DNA of 59,682 nucleotides from Lysobacteraceae bacterium (GCA_028868545.1 JAGWUF010000010.1:1-59682); one strand, 5' to 3'. Shown: positions 46,298 to 56,117, counted from the first letter of the stretch. The notes: a model not told the origin generated them from the sequence alone. Numbers and translations: made by a program.

Positions 46298-46849
46298 TCA
46301 GAGCGTCTCGACGACGATGTTGCGGTTGGTGTAGATGCAGATGTCGCCGGCGATGCCCAGCGCCTCGGTGGCGATGGCTTTTGCATCCAGCTGCGTGTGC
46401 GCCAGCAGCGCGCGCGCCGCGGACAGCGCGTACATGCCGCCCGAACCAATGGCGATCAGGCCGTCTTCCGGCTCGATCACGTCGCCGGTGCCGGAAATCA
46501 CCAGCGAGGTATCGCGGTCGGCCACCGCCAGCAGCGCTTCGAGCTTGCCGAAGCGGCGCTCGGTGCGCCAGTCCTTGGCCATTTCCACCGCCGCGCGGGT
46601 CAGCTGGCCGTGCTTCTCGAGTTTCGCCTCGAACAGTTCGAACAGGGTGAACGCGTCGGCGGCGGCGCCGGCGAAACCGGCCAGCACTTGGCCGTCCTTG
46701 CCCAGCCGGCGCACCTTGCGGGCGTTGGCTTTCATCACCGTGTGGCCCAGCGTGACCTGGCCGTCGCCGGCAATGACCACCTGGCCGTTGCGGCGCACCG
46801 AGCAGATGGTGGTGGCGTGGAACACGTTGGGGTTCTGGCTGGGATCCAT
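46298..46849 (-). CDS. hslV: ATP-dependent protease subunit HslV
   Basis: A 183-residue peptidase of the proteasome-beta type. The catalytic Thr is exposed after processing in [10 protein letters not shown] (Thr near 12-13), and [22 protein letters not shown] and [14 protein letters not shown] are typical. It forms a dodecamer capped by HslU. GGAG lies just before the ATG at 46849. It is upstream of hslU on the same strand. Confidence 0.97.
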   Translation of the reverse strand: MDPSQNPNVFHATTICSVRRNGQVVIAGDGQVTLGHTVMKANARKVRRLGKDGQVLAGFAGAAADAFTLFELFEAKLEKHGQLTRAAVEMAKDWRTERRFGKLEALLAVADRDTSLVISGTGDVIEPEDGLIAIGSGGMYALSAARALLAHTQLDAKAIATEALGIAGDICIYTNRNIVVETL

Positions 46850-46913
46850 CGTTTTCTCCGTTGAACTGGCAATGTGGGGGCTGCCGCCCCGGCTTCAAGC
46901 AGGACATGCAGGC

Positions 46914-47693
46914 ATGGATTCAGCGTTGGTCAGTATTGCCGTACCCATCTACAACGCCGCCCGCTTCCTGCCGGCGGCGCTGGACAGCCTGCTGGCGCAG
47001 ACCCACGCGCACTGGGAGGCGCTGCTGTGGGACGACGGCAGCGGCGATGGCAGCGCGCAGATCGCCGCCGACTATTCCGCGCGCGATCGGCGCTTCCGGC
47101 TGCTGGGCGACGGCCGCAACCACGGCACGGCGGCGGCGCTGGCGCAGGCGCTGGCGCAGGCGCGGGGCAGCTTCGTCGGCACCCTCGACAGCGATGACTT
47201 GCTGGAACCGGATGCGCTGCAGGCAATGCTGGGCTTCCTGCATGCGCAGCCGCAACTGGGCATGGCGTATTCGCATTACCTCGAAATCCGCGAAGACGGC
47301 AGCCCGCTGCAACTGGGGCATCGCTGCCTCAAACCGTATTCGCCACAGCGCTTGCTGCTGGACTTCATGACCTTCCATTTTCGTCTGCTGCGCATCGAGG
47401 CTTACCGCGCAGTGGGCGGGTTCGATCCGGCCGCGGTCTATGCCGAGGACTACGATCTCTGCCTGCGCCTGTCCGAACAGTTCCCCATCGCGCAATTGCC
47501 GCAGGTGCTGTACCGCTATCGCCTGCATGCCGGTTCGATTTCGCAGAGCCGTCGCCTGCACCAGGTGCAAGCCAGCTTCGCCGCCGCACAACGCGCCTTG
47601 CAGCGCCGCGGGCTGGCCGCCAGCCACAACCTGTCGCTGGGCCTGCGCGTGCGCCACACGTTGCGCCCCAAGCCGACGGACGTGACGCCATGA
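46914..47693 (+). CDS. Family 2 glycosyltransferase
   Basis: A 259-residue GT-A fold glycosyltransferase: VSIAVPIYNAARFLPAALDSLLAQT (about 6-30), WDDGSGDGS (about 39-47) and the metal-binding TLDSDDLLEPDAL (about 89-101), with EDYDLCLRLSE (about 180-190) late in the domain as acceptor-side acid. No membrane segment is present. Donor and acceptor are unknown. The next gene encodes a paralogue and overlaps by 4 nt. It is divergent from hslV. Confidence 0.88.
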   Translation: MDSALVSIAVPIYNAARFLPAALDSLLAQTHAHWEALLWDDGSGDGSAQIAADYSARDRRFRLLGDGRNHGTAAALAQALAQARGSFVGTLDSDDLLEPDALQAMLGFLHAQPQLGMAYSHYLEIREDGSPLQLGHRCLKPYSPQRLLLDFMTFHFRLLRIEAYRAVGGFDPAAVYAEDYDLCLRLSEQFPIAQLPQVLYRYRLHAGSISQSRRLHQVQASFAAAQRALQRRGLAASHNLSLGLRVRHTLRPKPTDVTP

Positions 47694-48454
47694 GCGCGGC
47701 CATCCATGTGCTGGTGCCGGTGCGCGGCGAAGCCAGGTTTCTCGACACCGCGCTGGCCAGCCTGCAGGCGCAGACCTTCACGGACTGGCAGGCGCTGCTG
47801 TGCCCGGTGGGCGCTGTCCGCGTCAGCGGGGTGCACGCGGATGCGCGGATCCGGATGGCCGCCGCCCAGGCCCGTGATGCCGACGCCTTGCAGCACGCGG
47901 CCGCCAGCGCCTCGACCCCGTACATGTGCGTGCTCGACGGCGACGATGCGCTGGACCGGCAGGCGCTGGCGCGGCTGCACGCCAGCCTGCAGGACAACCC
48001 GGACGCCGGCATGGCCTACAGCCGGCATGTGCTGATCGATGCACAGGGGCATGTTCTCGGACCGGGCCCGCTGTGCGAACTGCCGTATTCGCCCGACGCC
48101 CTCTTGCTGGATTTCATGACCGGCCCGTTGCGGTTGTTCCGCACCAAAGCATTCCACCGTGCCGGCGGTTACACCACCGCGCATCCGCACGCAGCGGATT
48201 ACGACCTGTGTCTGCGCGTGTCGGAAACCTGCGCGATCGTGCACGTGCCGCAGCCGTTGTACGCCCGCCGCATCCACCCCGATGCACCGGACGTGACGCA
48301 CTGGGCCGAAGGCATCGAAGCCCGCTACGCCGCCTTCGTTGCCGCCGTGCAACGGCGCGGGCTGGATACGCAGTACGACTGTGCCTTGCAGATCGACAGC
48401 TGGCATCTGTTGCACCCGCTGCAGCCCTCGAGCGGGGCGGCCCGTCCGGCCTGA
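47690..48454 (+). CDS. Family 2 glycosyltransferase-like protein, probably paralogous
   Basis: A 254-residue paralogue of the preceding protein: IHVLVPVRGEARFLDTALASLQAQTF at the start, VLDGDDALDRQAL (about 83-95) for DxD, and ADYDLCLRVSE late. The WDDGS motif of its neighbour is missing (QALLCPVGAVRVSG instead), so donor binding may be altered. Four-base ATGA overlap with the preceding gene. It converges on xerC, 7 nt away. Confidence 0.8.
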   Translation: MSAAIHVLVPVRGEARFLDTALASLQAQTFTDWQALLCPVGAVRVSGVHADARIRMAAAQARDADALQHAAASASTPYMCVLDGDDALDRQALARLHASLQDNPDAGMAYSRHVLIDAQGHVLGPGPLCELPYSPDALLLDFMTGPLRLFRTKAFHRAGGYTTAHPHAADYDLCLRVSETCAIVHVPQPLYARRIHPDAPDVTHWAEGIEARYAAFVAAVQRRGLDTQYDCALQIDSWHLLHPLQPSSGAARPA

Positions 48455-48461
48455 TGTGCGG

Positions 48462-49340
48462 TCAGCCCTTGCGTTTGGCGCGCGGGTGGGCGGCGTCGTA
48501 GACCCGGGCCAGGTACTGGAAATCCAGATGGGTGTAGATCTGGGTGGTGGCGATGTCGGCGTGGCCCAGCAGTTCCTGCACGCCGCGCAGGTCACCGGAG
48601 GATTCCAGCACGTGGCTGGCGAAGCTGTGCCGCAGCAGGTGCGGGTGGATGCGCTTGAGCACGCCCTGGCGCAGGGCGATCTGCTTCATCCGCAACTGAA
48701 TGGCGCGGGCGCTGATCTGCCGACCGGCGCGGCCTGGGAACACGAAGGCATCGGCTACCGGCGAGGCGTCCTGGCGCCACGCCTGCAATGCGCTGCGCGC
48801 ATGCGAACCCACCGGCACGATGCGCTGCTTGCTGCCTTTGCCCAGCACGGTGACCTGGCCCTGCTCGAAATCCAGATCACGCCAACGCAGCGCGCACACT
48901 TCCGACAGCCGCAGGCCGGAGGAGTAGAACAACTCCAGCAGTGCGCGGTCGCGCAGGCCCAGCGGCACGTCGGTGGGCAGTTCCACCAGTTGCACCGCCT
49001 CGTCCACATCGAGCACTTGCGGCAGTTTGCGGGGGGCCTTGGGGGCACGCACGCCGGCGCAGGGGTCGGCACTGATGCGGCCTTGCTTCAACAGCCAGCG
49101 ATACAGGCTGCGGCAGGCAGACAGCCGACGTTGCAGCGATTTCGGCGACAACCCGCGCCGGTGTTCGGCGGCGATGAAGGCGCGCAGGTCATCGCTGCGC
49201 AGGGCCAGAAGATCGCGCGGTTCGACCCATGCGGTGAAGGCGGCAAGGTCGCGACGATAGGCGTCCAGCGTATGCGGCGAGCTTCGCCGTTCCACCCCGA
49301 GGTGGAGCAGGAACGTGGCTGCCGGATCCTGCATGTTCAT
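48462..49340 (-). CDS. xerC: Tyrosine recombinase XerC
   Basis: A 292-residue recombinase with the full catalytic set: Arg144 (SGLRLSE), His234 and Arg237 (HPHLLRHSF), His260 (LLGHAD) and Tyr269 (IYTHLDF). The N-terminal SAM-like domain covers about 1-95. With XerD it resolves chromosome dimers at dif. Gene context (lptM-dapF-DUF484-xerC) identifies XerC rather than XerD. It is distinct from the integron integrase at 56202-57209. Confidence 0.94.
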   Translation of the reverse strand: MNMQDPAATFLLHLGVERRSSPHTLDAYRRDLAAFTAWVEPRDLLALRSDDLRAFIAAEHRRGLSPKSLQRRLSACRSLYRWLLKQGRISADPCAGVRAPKAPRKLPQVLDVDEAVQLVELPTDVPLGLRDRALLELFYSSGLRLSEVCALRWRDLDFEQGQVTVLGKGSKQRIVPVGSHARSALQAWRQDASPVADAFVFPGRAGRQISARAIQLRMKQIALRQGVLKRIHPHLLRHSFASHVLESSGDLRGVQELLGHADIATTQIYTHLDFQYLARVYDAAHPRAKRKG

Positions 49341-49341
49341 C

Positions 49342-50025
49342 TCATGCGTGGCTGAACCGCGCCAACGCCGCCGCCAGCGCTTCGCCCATCATCCGCAGGA
49401 ACAGCATGCCCATGCCGGGGAAGAAGCGGTTGGGGTCACGGCTGCCCACGGCCACCAGGCCGACGCCCGGCAGCACCAGCAGCGCGCTGCTTTGCACGTC
49501 CTCTGCCCGCACACCGTACAGCAGCGTGTTCTTGTCCGGATGCAGGCGGCCGCAGAGTGGCTCTGCATTGCCCAGCATGTCACGGAACGTGGCCAGCCGC
49601 GGGCTGCTTTCTTCCAGCACCTGCAACCATTCCACATCGCCCACGCCATCGACCGCACGGAACAACACCAGCCGCACAATGTCGCCCTGGAAATCCTCCA
49701 CCAGCGCCGCCACCAGCGCCCGCAGGGTGGCCGCGGCATCGGTTTGCCGCATCAGGGCCAGGGTCAATTGATGCGCCCGCACTGCCAGCCGCTCGTTGTC
49801 CTGCGCGATCGCGAACAATTCGTGCAGGCGCTGGTTCAATTCGCGGTTCTTCTCGCGCAGGATTTCCAGCTGATAACTGGCCAGCGAGGCGGTGGCCCCG
49901 CTCTCGCGCGGCACCACCAGGCTTTGCGCCAGATCCGGGAACTGCTGCAGGAATGCCGGATGGCGACGCAGCCAGGTGGCGACTTCGTGCGCGCCCAGTT
50001 TTTCGGTGGACTCGTTGAATTCCAT
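49342..50025 (-). CDS. DUF484 family protein
   Basis: A 227-residue protein: an N-terminal helical part with coiled-coil character (LASYQLEILREKNRELNQRLHELFAI, about 45-70), followed by a GAF-like domain (about 85-220). The family regularly lies between dapF and xerC. Its function is unknown. The ATG at 50025 directly follows the dapF stop; another at 50037 is possible. Confidence 0.88.
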   Translation of the reverse strand: MEFNESTEKLGAHEVATWLRRHPAFLQQFPDLAQSLVVPRESGATASLASYQLEILREKNRELNQRLHELFAIAQDNERLAVRAHQLTLALMRQTDAAATLRALVAALVEDFQGDIVRLVLFRAVDGVGDVEWLQVLEESSPRLATFRDMLGNAEPLCGRLHPDKNTLLYGVRAEDVQSSALLVLPGVGLVAVGSRDPNRFFPGMGMLFLRMMGEALAAALARFSHA

Positions 50026-50027
50026 CG

Positions 50028-50873
50028 TCACAACCATTCTCCTTCGAACACGAAGACGGCGGGGCCGCCCATCAGCAGGGTGCCGCGCAGGGGGTCATGG
50101 CGGATCTGCAGGCGGCCGCCGGGCAAGTCCACCGCGACCTTTGCATCGGCCACCACCCGGCCACGCCGCGCCAGCACCGCCACCGCCGCGCAGGCGCCGC
50201 TGCCGCAGGCCAGGGTTTCCCCCGCGCCGCGTTCGAACACCCGCAGGCGGATGTGGGTGGGCGAGAGCACCTGCGCGAACCCCACGTTGGCCGAATCCGG
50301 AAATGCGGCATGCGCCTGCACCGCCGGGCCAATGCGCAGCACGTCGGCATGGGCAGCATCTTCCACTTCGATCACGGCATGGGGATTTCCCATCGACACC
50401 GCACCGAAATGCAGCGTCTCGCCGGCAAGCGGCAATGCGTATTCGATGCTTTCCTCGAAACCCAGCAGGGGAATGCACGCGGGATCAAACCGCGGCGGCC
50501 CCATGTCGACCACGAAACCGCTCTGGCCATCGTGCGCAACCGCATGCCGGCCGGCCGGGCTTTCTATCGCGAAATCGGCGTCCGCTGGTGCGACGCCATC
50601 ACGCACCAGCCATGCCGCCACGCAGCGCGCGCCATTGCCGCATTGGCCGGCAGGCGAGCCATCGGCGTTCCAGATGCGATAGGCAGCCACCGCCTCGGCG
50701 GTGGACGCCGTTTCGATGGTCAGGATCTGGTCGCAACCCACACCGAAGTGACGGTCGGCGATGCGGGCACACAGCGCCGGTGCAGGTGCGGGCGTGCCGT
50801 CGCGCAAGTCCAACACCACGAAGTCATTGCCGGCCCCGTGCATCTTCGAAAAGCGCATGGCCGGCGTGCTCAT
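50028..50873 (-). CDS. dapF: Diaminopimelate epimerase
   Basis: A 281-residue Dap[16 protein letters not shown], catalytic Cys in [15 protein letters not shown] (about 75-90), [10 protein letters not shown] and the second Cys in [11 protein letters not shown] (about 219-229). It interconverts LL- and meso-diaminopimelate for lysine and peptidoglycan synthesis. The ATG at 50873 overlaps the lptM stop as ATGA, which decides the start over the ATG at 50858. Confidence 0.96.
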   Translation of the reverse strand: MSTPAMRFSKMHGAGNDFVVLDLRDGTPAPAPALCARIADRHFGVGCDQILTIETASTAEAVAAYRIWNADGSPAGQCGNGARCVAAWLVRDGVAPADADFAIESPAGRHAVAHDGQSGFVVDMGPPRFDPACIPLLGFEESIEYALPLAGETLHFGAVSMGNPHAVIEVEDAAHADVLRIGPAVQAHAAFPDSANVGFAQVLSPTHIRLRVFERGAGETLACGSGACAAVAVLARRGRVVADAKVAVDLPGGRLQIRHDPLRGTLLMGGPAVFVFEGEWL

Positions 50874-51037
50874 TCCTGCGAGGCAGGCGTACCCGGCTGG
50901 GCGGTGGCAGGGTGGGGGCTGGCCGCTGCAGCGGGTGCCGGGGCCGGCTTCTTGTCGGGCAGCACCAGCGGCCCCTTGTTGCCGCAGGCCGTCAAGGTGC
51001 ACAGCAGGAGGACGAGGAAAACGATGCGCTTGGTCAT
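50870..51037 (-). CDS. lptM: LPS-assembly lipoprotein LptM (YifL-like)
   Basis: A 55-residue lipoprotein: signal peptide [15 protein letters not shown], lipobox LTAC (Cys18), then GNKGPLVLP directly after the Cys, the hallmark of LptM/YifL. The remainder is Pro/Ala-rich. In E. coli LptM helps the LptDE translocon mature. Its stop overlaps dapF by 4 nt, matching the yifL-dapF-DUF484-xerC order elsewhere. Confidence 0.88.
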   Translation of the reverse strand: MTKRIVFLVLLLCTLTACGNKGPLVLPDKKPAPAPAAAASPHPATAQPGTPASQE

Positions 51038-51041
51038 GGCC

Positions 51042-51425
51042 TCAGTGTACCCGCCGCCCCGGCGACTGTCGCGGTTCGGGCCGCCGCCACAGCCACAGCG
51101 TCACCAGTGCCATCACGCCGATGCCAACGGCGGCCATCCAGCCGCGCGGCGCGAAAATCGCCATCGAGATCGAGGACAACGCCATCATCCCGGTGGCCAG
51201 CCATTTCGCCTGCCGCGACACCGCGCCGTCGCGCTCCCATTCGAGGATGGCACGGCCGAATTTCGGATGCGACACCAGCCACCCGCGCAGGCGGTCGGAA
51301 CCGCGGGTGGCGGCGAATGCCGACAGCAGCACGAACGGCACCGTCGGCATCACCGGCAGGAACGCACCGATGATGCCCAGCGCCAGGCTGACCCAGGCCA
51401 GCAGCGCCCACAGCCAGCGGGTCAT
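51042..51425 (-). CDS. DUF454 (YbaN-like) inner-membrane protein
   Basis: A 127-residue protein with membrane segments near 4-28, 75-92 and 95-115; LGIIGAFLPVMPTVPFVLLSAFAATRGS (about 18-45) and HPKFGRAILEW are the family signatures. Function unknown. It starts at MTRWLW (51425) with the frame open a little further to 51452. The gene lies 4 nt upstream of lptM, so it may head that operon. Confidence 0.85.
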   Translation of the reverse strand: MTRWLWALLAWVSLALGIIGAFLPVMPTVPFVLLSAFAATRGSDRLRGWLVSHPKFGRAILEWERDGAVSRQAKWLATGMMALSSISMAIFAPRGWMAAVGIGVMALVTLWLWRRPEPRQSPGRRVH

Positions 51426-51451
51426 GGCGACCCTCTCCTGCCCTGTGGGCA

Positions 51452-51475
51452 CCCTCTCCCGCCAGCGGGAGAGGG
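51452..51475. repeat. Short GC-rich palindrome upstream of the DUF454 gene
   Basis: CCCTCTCCCGC and GCGGGAGAGGG pair around a two-base loop, with a six-A run on the right. Repeats of this type are common between genes in xanthomonads and pseudomonads. For the gene ending at 51501 the T-run comes before the stem, so it is not a standard terminator for it. Confidence 0.6.
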
Positions 51476-51500
51476 AAAAAACCGCTGCGCGTCGATGACC

Positions 51501-53606
51501 TTACTGCGCCACACCCAGCCGCTCCAGCATGAAGGCGTACATCTCCGCCTGTTCGCGGTAGCGGCGGAAGCGCCCGGACTTGCCGCCGTGGCCGGCTTCC
51601 ATGTTGGTGCGGAAGATGACCGGCTCGCTTGATGTGTTGAGGTCGCGCAGCCGCGCCACGTACTTGGCCGGCTCCCAGTACTGCACCTGCGAATCCCACA
51701 ACCCGGTGCCGACGAACATCGCCGGGTAGGCCTTGGCCTCGAGGTTGTCGTAGGGCGAATAGGTGACGATGTAGTCGTAGAACTTTTTCTGTTCCGGGTT
51801 GCCCCACTCGTCGTATTCGTTGGTGGTCAACGGGATGCTGGGATCGAGCATGGTGGTGACCACGTCCACGAACGGCACTTGCGACAGGATCACCCGGTAT
51901 TTTTCCGGTGCCATGTTCGCGATCGCACCCATCAGCAGCCCGCCGGCGCTGCCACCGTGCGCGGCCACGCGGTCGGGCGCGGCATAGCCTTCCTGCACCA
52001 GGAAATCGGTGACGTCGATGAAGTCGGTGAAGGTGTTCCTCTTTTTCAGCAGCTTGCCGTCCTCGTACCACTTGCGGCCCATTTCCTGGCCGCCGCGGAT
52101 GTGCGCGATGGCGTAGGCCATGCCGCGATCCAGCAGGCTGACGGTGGTGACCGAGAAGCCCGGATCCATCGACAGGCCGTAGCTGCCGTAGGCGTATTGC
52201 AGCAGCGCGGCCTTGCCGTTCTTCTCGAAGCCCTTCCGATAGACGATGGACACGGGAATCCTGGTGCCGTCGCGGGCGGTGGCCCACAGCCGTTCGGTGA
52301 CGTAATTCGCCGGGTCGTAGCCGCCCAGCACCGGCTGGCGCTTGAGCAGGCGGCGCTCGCCGGTCTTCACGTTCAGCTCGTACACGGTGGCCGGGGTGGT
52401 CATCGAGGTGTAGCTGTAGCGCACCCACTCGGTGGCCGGTTCGCTGTTCACGTCCAAGCCCATCGAATAGGCAGATTCGTCGGCCTTGATGTAGTCCTCG
52501 CCGTTCGGCTTGAGCAGGCGCACGCGTTCCAGCCCACCGCTGCGTTCGGCAATCGCGGTGAAGCCGTCGAACAGCTCGAAACCTTCGATGAGCACGTCGT
52601 CGCGGTGCGCGATCCAGTCCTGCCAGTCCTTGCGCGCCGTCGCGTCATCGGCGGCGGTGACCAGCTTGAAGTTGGTGGCCTTGCCATCATTGGTGCGGAT
52701 CACCCAGCGCCCGCCGAAGTGGTCGGCGTCGTATTCCACGTCGCGCGCACGCGGCGCCAACACCTTGAACGCACGCGGGTCGGCCGCCGGCGCGTAGCGC
52801 AGTTCGTCGGACACCGTGCTGCTGACGTGGATGACGATGTACTGCTCGTCGCGGGTGCGGTCGATGCCCATGTAGAAGCTGTCGTCCTTCTCCTCGTAGA
52901 CGACCGCATCCAGCGTCGGGTCGGTGCCCAGCACGTGCTTCTTCACCCGCACCGTGAGCAGCGTCTCCGGATCGTTCTCAACGTAGAGCAGGGTCTGGTT
53001 GTCATCGGCCCAGACCAGATTGGGCGAAACCCCGGCAATCGTTTCCGGACAGGCCACGCCGGTGACCAAATTGCGGAAACGGATGGTGTACTGGCGGCGG
53101 CCGTTGCTGTCGTCGGCCCAAGCCAGCACGGTGTTGTCCGGGGTGACTTCGTAGTCGCCGACGCTGTAGTAATCCTTGCCGGCGGCAAGCGCGTTGACGT
53201 CCAGCAGCACTTCTTCACCCGCAAAATCTCCGGCCGCATTGGCCTGCTGGATCGACAGCGCGTCGATGCCGGGCGCGTCCTTGCGGCGCGCGTGCACCGG
53301 GTAGTCCTTGCCGGTCTCGAAGCGCGCGTAGTACCAGTACCCGCGCTCGCGGTGGGGCACGCTGGCGTCGTCCTGCTTGATGCGCGCGACGATTTCCTCG
53401 TACAGCGTGTCCTGCACCGGTTTCGTCGGCGCCAGCATGGTATCGGCGTAGGTGTTCTCGGCGGCCAGGTAGGCCAGCATCGCCGGGTTTTCACGGCGGT
53501 CGTCGCGCAGCCAGTAATACGGGTCCTGGCGCTCGGCCCCGAACGGGGCGGCGACGGTGTGGGGGTGCCGGGCGGCGTCGGGCGGCGTGATGGCGGGGGT
53601 TGTCAT
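51501..53606 (-). CDS. ptrB: Oligopeptidase B (S9A serine peptidase)
   Basis: A 701-residue prolyl-oligopeptidase-type enzyme with an N-terminal beta-propeller (about 70-410) and C-terminal alpha/beta hydrolase. Ser is in HGGSAGGLLMG (about 536-546), Asp in the region GLWDSQVQYWEP and His in EAGHGGKSGR (about 668-677). Acidic residues typical of OpdB (specific for Arg/Lys) make it cytoplasmic; there is no signal peptide. The second S9 gene is 79 nt upstream. Confidence 0.92.
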   Translation of the reverse strand: MTTPAITPPDAARHPHTVAAPFGAERQDPYYWLRDDRRENPAMLAYLAAENTYADTMLAPTKPVQDTLYEEIVARIKQDDASVPHRERGYWYYARFETGKDYPVHARRKDAPGIDALSIQQANAAGDFAGEEVLLDVNALAAGKDYYSVGDYEVTPDNTVLAWADDSNGRRQYTIRFRNLVTGVACPETIAGVSPNLVWADDNQTLLYVENDPETLLTVRVKKHVLGTDPTLDAVVYEEKDDSFYMGIDRTRDEQYIVIHVSSTVSDELRYAPAADPRAFKVLAPRARDVEYDADHFGGRWVIRTNDGKATNFKLVTAADDATARKDWQDWIAHRDDVLIEGFELFDGFTAIAERSGGLERVRLLKPNGEDYIKADESAYSMGLDVNSEPATEWVRYSYTSMTTPATVYELNVKTGERRLLKRQPVLGGYDPANYVTERLWATARDGTRIPVSIVYRKGFEKNGKAALLQYAYGSYGLSMDPGFSVTTVSLLDRGMAYAIAHIRGGQEMGRKWYEDGKLLKKRNTFTDFIDVTDFLVQEGYAAPDRVAAHGGSAGGLLMGAIANMAPEKYRVILSQVPFVDVVTTMLDPSIPLTTNEYDEWGNPEQKKFYDYIVTYSPYDNLEAKAYPAMFVGTGLWDSQVQYWEPAKYVARLRDLNTSSEPVIFRTNMEAGHGGKSGRFRRYREQAEMYAFMLERLGVAQ

Positions 53607-53685
53607 GGCATTGGCGAAAGTGGTGCGGATGGTTACGGAATGGGGGCCGCAGGCGCGTTGCGCAAGCGCCCCCTGCCGACCGTAC

Positions 53686-55776
53686 TCACTTCGTCAGCTG
53701 GTTCCACAGGAAGGTGTAGGCCAGCGCGCTCATGTGCGCCGCTTGGGCATTGTTGGCCGCGCCGCCGTGGCCGCCTTCGATGTTTTCGTAATAGCGCACG
53801 TCCTTCCCGGCTGCTTCCATCTTCGCCATCATCTTGCGCGCATGTGCCGGATGCACGCGGTCGTCCTTGGTGGAGGTGGTGAACAAGGTGGGCGGGTAGG
53901 TCTTCTTCGCATCGAACAGGTGATACGGCGAGAAGGTCTTGATGAACGACCAGTCATCCGTATCCGGGTTGCCGTACTCGGCCATCCACGAAGCACCGGC
54001 CAGCAGGTGGCTGTAGCGCTGCATGTCCAGCAGCGGCACCTGCACCACGATGGCGCCGAACTTTTCCGGGTACTGGGTGAGCATGTTGCCCATCAGCAAC
54101 CCGCCGTTGCTGCCGCCCATGGTGCCGAGGTGCTTGGGCGAGGTGATCCTGCGCGCCACCAGGTCGTCGGCGATTGCGGCGAAGTCTTCATACGCCTTGT
54201 GGCGATTGGCTTTCAGCGCGGCCTGGTGCCAGCGCGGGCCGTATTCGCCGCCGCCGCGGATATTGGCCAGCACGTACACGCCGCCCTTTTCCAGCCAGCC
54301 CTTGCCGATCGCGCCGCTGTAGGATGGCGTGAGCGAGATTTCGAAGCCGCCATAGCCGTACAGCAGGGTGGGGGCCTTGCCGTCGAACTTGAGAGCCTTC
54401 GGACGCACGAGGAAGTACGGAACCTTGGTGCCGTCCTTGCTGGTGGCGAAGTGCTGCTCGATCACGTCCTTGCTGCCGTCGAAGAACACCGGGTTGGATT
54501 TGAGCACTTCCGGCGTGCTGCCCACCTCCGCAATCGACAACGTGGTGGGGGCGAGGAAGTCAGTGGCGGTCAGCCACACCGCGTTGCTTTCGTCCGGATC
54601 CACTTCGGTGACGGCCACCGTGCCCATCGCCGGTGCGCCGACGAAATCCGAGCGCGTCCAGCCGTCCTTCCCCGGGGTCAGCACGGTCAGCCGGCTCTTC
54701 ACGTCTTCCATGACGTTCAGGATCAAATGATCCTTGGTCATCGCATAACCGGCCAACGAAGTATTGGCGGTGGGCTTGAACAACACCGTGATGTCGCGCT
54801 TGCCGGCCATGAAGGCATCGAAGTTGGCCACCAGCAGCGAACCGGCGGGATAGGTGGTGCCGCTCACCGTCCAGTCCTCGCGCGGTTCGAGGAACAGCCA
54901 TTGGCGATACGGCTTCTTCTGCATCGAATTAGGCACGTCGAGCCGCGTCAGCTGGCCGCCTTCGCCGCGCAGGTACAGCTCGTCGTTGTAGAACGCCAGC
55001 GTGCGCGCCACCCAGTCGCGCTGGTAGCCCGGCGTGGGGTCGTGGCTGGCGGCGATGTACATGTCGTCCGGCTTGCCTTCGTACACCACCTTGGCATCGG
55101 CCAACGGCGTGCCGCGCTTCCATTCCTTGACGATGCGCGGATAGCCGGAGCTGGTGAGGCTGCCCGGGCCGAAATCGGTGAACACATAGACCGTGTTTTC
55201 GTCGATCCAGCCCAGCCCGCCCTTGGCTTCCGGACGGAAGAAGCCGCCTTCGACGAATTGCTTGGTGACGAGATCGAATTCGCGGGTCACGTCGGCATCG
55301 GAGCCGCCGGGCGACAGCGCGATCAGGCAGCGCTGGTACTTGGGGCGCAGGCAGTTGGCGCCGTGCCAGACCCACTTGGCGTTCTCGGCCTTGTTCAGTG
55401 CATCGAGGTCGAGCACGGTTTCCCACTGCGGCTCGGTCTTGCGGTATTCGGCCAGCGTGGTGCGGCGCCAGATGCCGCGCTCGTGCTGCTTGTCCTTCCA
55501 GAAGTTGTAGTAGTAGTCGCCGATCTTCTCGACGCCGGGGATCTTGGCGTCGGAATCGAGGATGGCGCGGATCTGCCCTTCCAGCGTCTTGAACGCGGGG
55601 CTGCCGGCGATCTCGGCCTCGGCCCTGGCATTGCGTGCGCGCACCCAGTCCAGCGACTTCTCGCCACTGACGTCTTCCAGCCAGGCGTAAGGGTCGGTGG
55701 CCGGCGCGGACTGCGCGGCGGCGGTGCCGGCCACGGCAAGACCGGCGAACAGGATGGCGTTGGAAAGTGCGTGCAT
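53686..55776 (-). CDS. Exported prolyl oligopeptidase (S9A)
   Basis: A 696-residue enzyme with a signal peptide (1-22, TAAAQSA). The beta-propeller (about 70-420) precedes the hydrolase domain with MGGSNGGLLMG (Ser near 534), the charge-relay Asp in TSTKDDRVHPAHARKM and His in EGGHGGAANN (about 669-678). GGSNGG is typical of prolyl endopeptidases, which cut after proline. Together with the cytoplasmic neighbour it suggests peptide scavenging. Confidence 0.92.
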   Translation of the reverse strand: MHALSNAILFAGLAVAGTAAAQSAPATDPYAWLEDVSGEKSLDWVRARNARAEAEIAGSPAFKTLEGQIRAILDSDAKIPGVEKIGDYYYNFWKDKQHERGIWRRTTLAEYRKTEPQWETVLDLDALNKAENAKWVWHGANCLRPKYQRCLIALSPGGSDADVTREFDLVTKQFVEGGFFRPEAKGGLGWIDENTVYVFTDFGPGSLTSSGYPRIVKEWKRGTPLADAKVVYEGKPDDMYIAASHDPTPGYQRDWVARTLAFYNDELYLRGEGGQLTRLDVPNSMQKKPYRQWLFLEPREDWTVSGTTYPAGSLLVANFDAFMAGKRDITVLFKPTANTSLAGYAMTKDHLILNVMEDVKSRLTVLTPGKDGWTRSDFVGAPAMGTVAVTEVDPDESNAVWLTATDFLAPTTLSIAEVGSTPEVLKSNPVFFDGSKDVIEQHFATSKDGTKVPYFLVRPKALKFDGKAPTLLYGYGGFEISLTPSYSGAIGKGWLEKGGVYVLANIRGGGEYGPRWHQAALKANRHKAYEDFAAIADDLVARRITSPKHLGTMGGSNGGLLMGNMLTQYPEKFGAIVVQVPLLDMQRYSHLLAGASWMAEYGNPDTDDWSFIKTFSPYHLFDAKKTYPPTLFTTSTKDDRVHPAHARKMMAKMEAAGKDVRYYENIEGGHGGAANNAQAAHMSALAYTFLWNQLTK

Positions 55777-55847
55777 GGCGGGCTCGGCGGCAGCGGAGAA
55801 GGCCGCCACGCTACCACGCAGGCCGGTGACGCGGCCGTGCCGAAGGT

Positions 55848-56117
55848 TCAGGCGCGGCGCACCACGCGCAGGGAGCCGGTGGCGCGGTGCCGCCGGCGCA
55901 CCGCCTGTGCGCGCCGCCGCCGCGGCAGGTGCAGTGCAAGCCGCGGCACGGGGAAGCGCCGCAGGCTCCACCACGCCGCCAGCGGCATGCCCAGCAGCCA
56001 CAGCGGCAGCCAGCCCAGCCACGCGCTGCTGCCGCGCGCGGCGGGCACCAGCAGCACCGCCAGCGCGCCGAGAATGACGAGTTGGCGCAACAGGGCATCA
56101 AGATCGCGATCGGTCAT
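55848..56117 (-). CDS. Small hypothetical membrane protein
   Basis: An 89-residue protein with two hydrophobic segments (about 12-30 and 33-50), an acidic N-terminus (MTDRDLDALL) and a strongly basic C-terminus. I do not recognise a family. No strong ribosome site precedes the ATG at 56117, though the frame is open to 56168. It is between the secreted peptidase and the integrase. Confidence 0.5.
   Translation of the reverse strand: MTDRDLDALLRQLVILGALAVLLVPAARGSSAWLGWLPLWLLGMPLAAWWSLRRFPVPRLALHLPRRRRAQAVRRRHRATGSLRVVRRA

Noticed and set aside
48462..49340. XerC as a phage or integron integrase
   Set aside because: Its conserved lptM-dapF-DUF484-xerC setting and lack of the integron-specific insert identify the housekeeping recombinase.
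51452..51475. Palindrome taken as terminator of the oligopeptidase B gene
   Set aside because: On the minus strand the T-run lies before, not after, the stem; better treated as a common intergenic palindrome.
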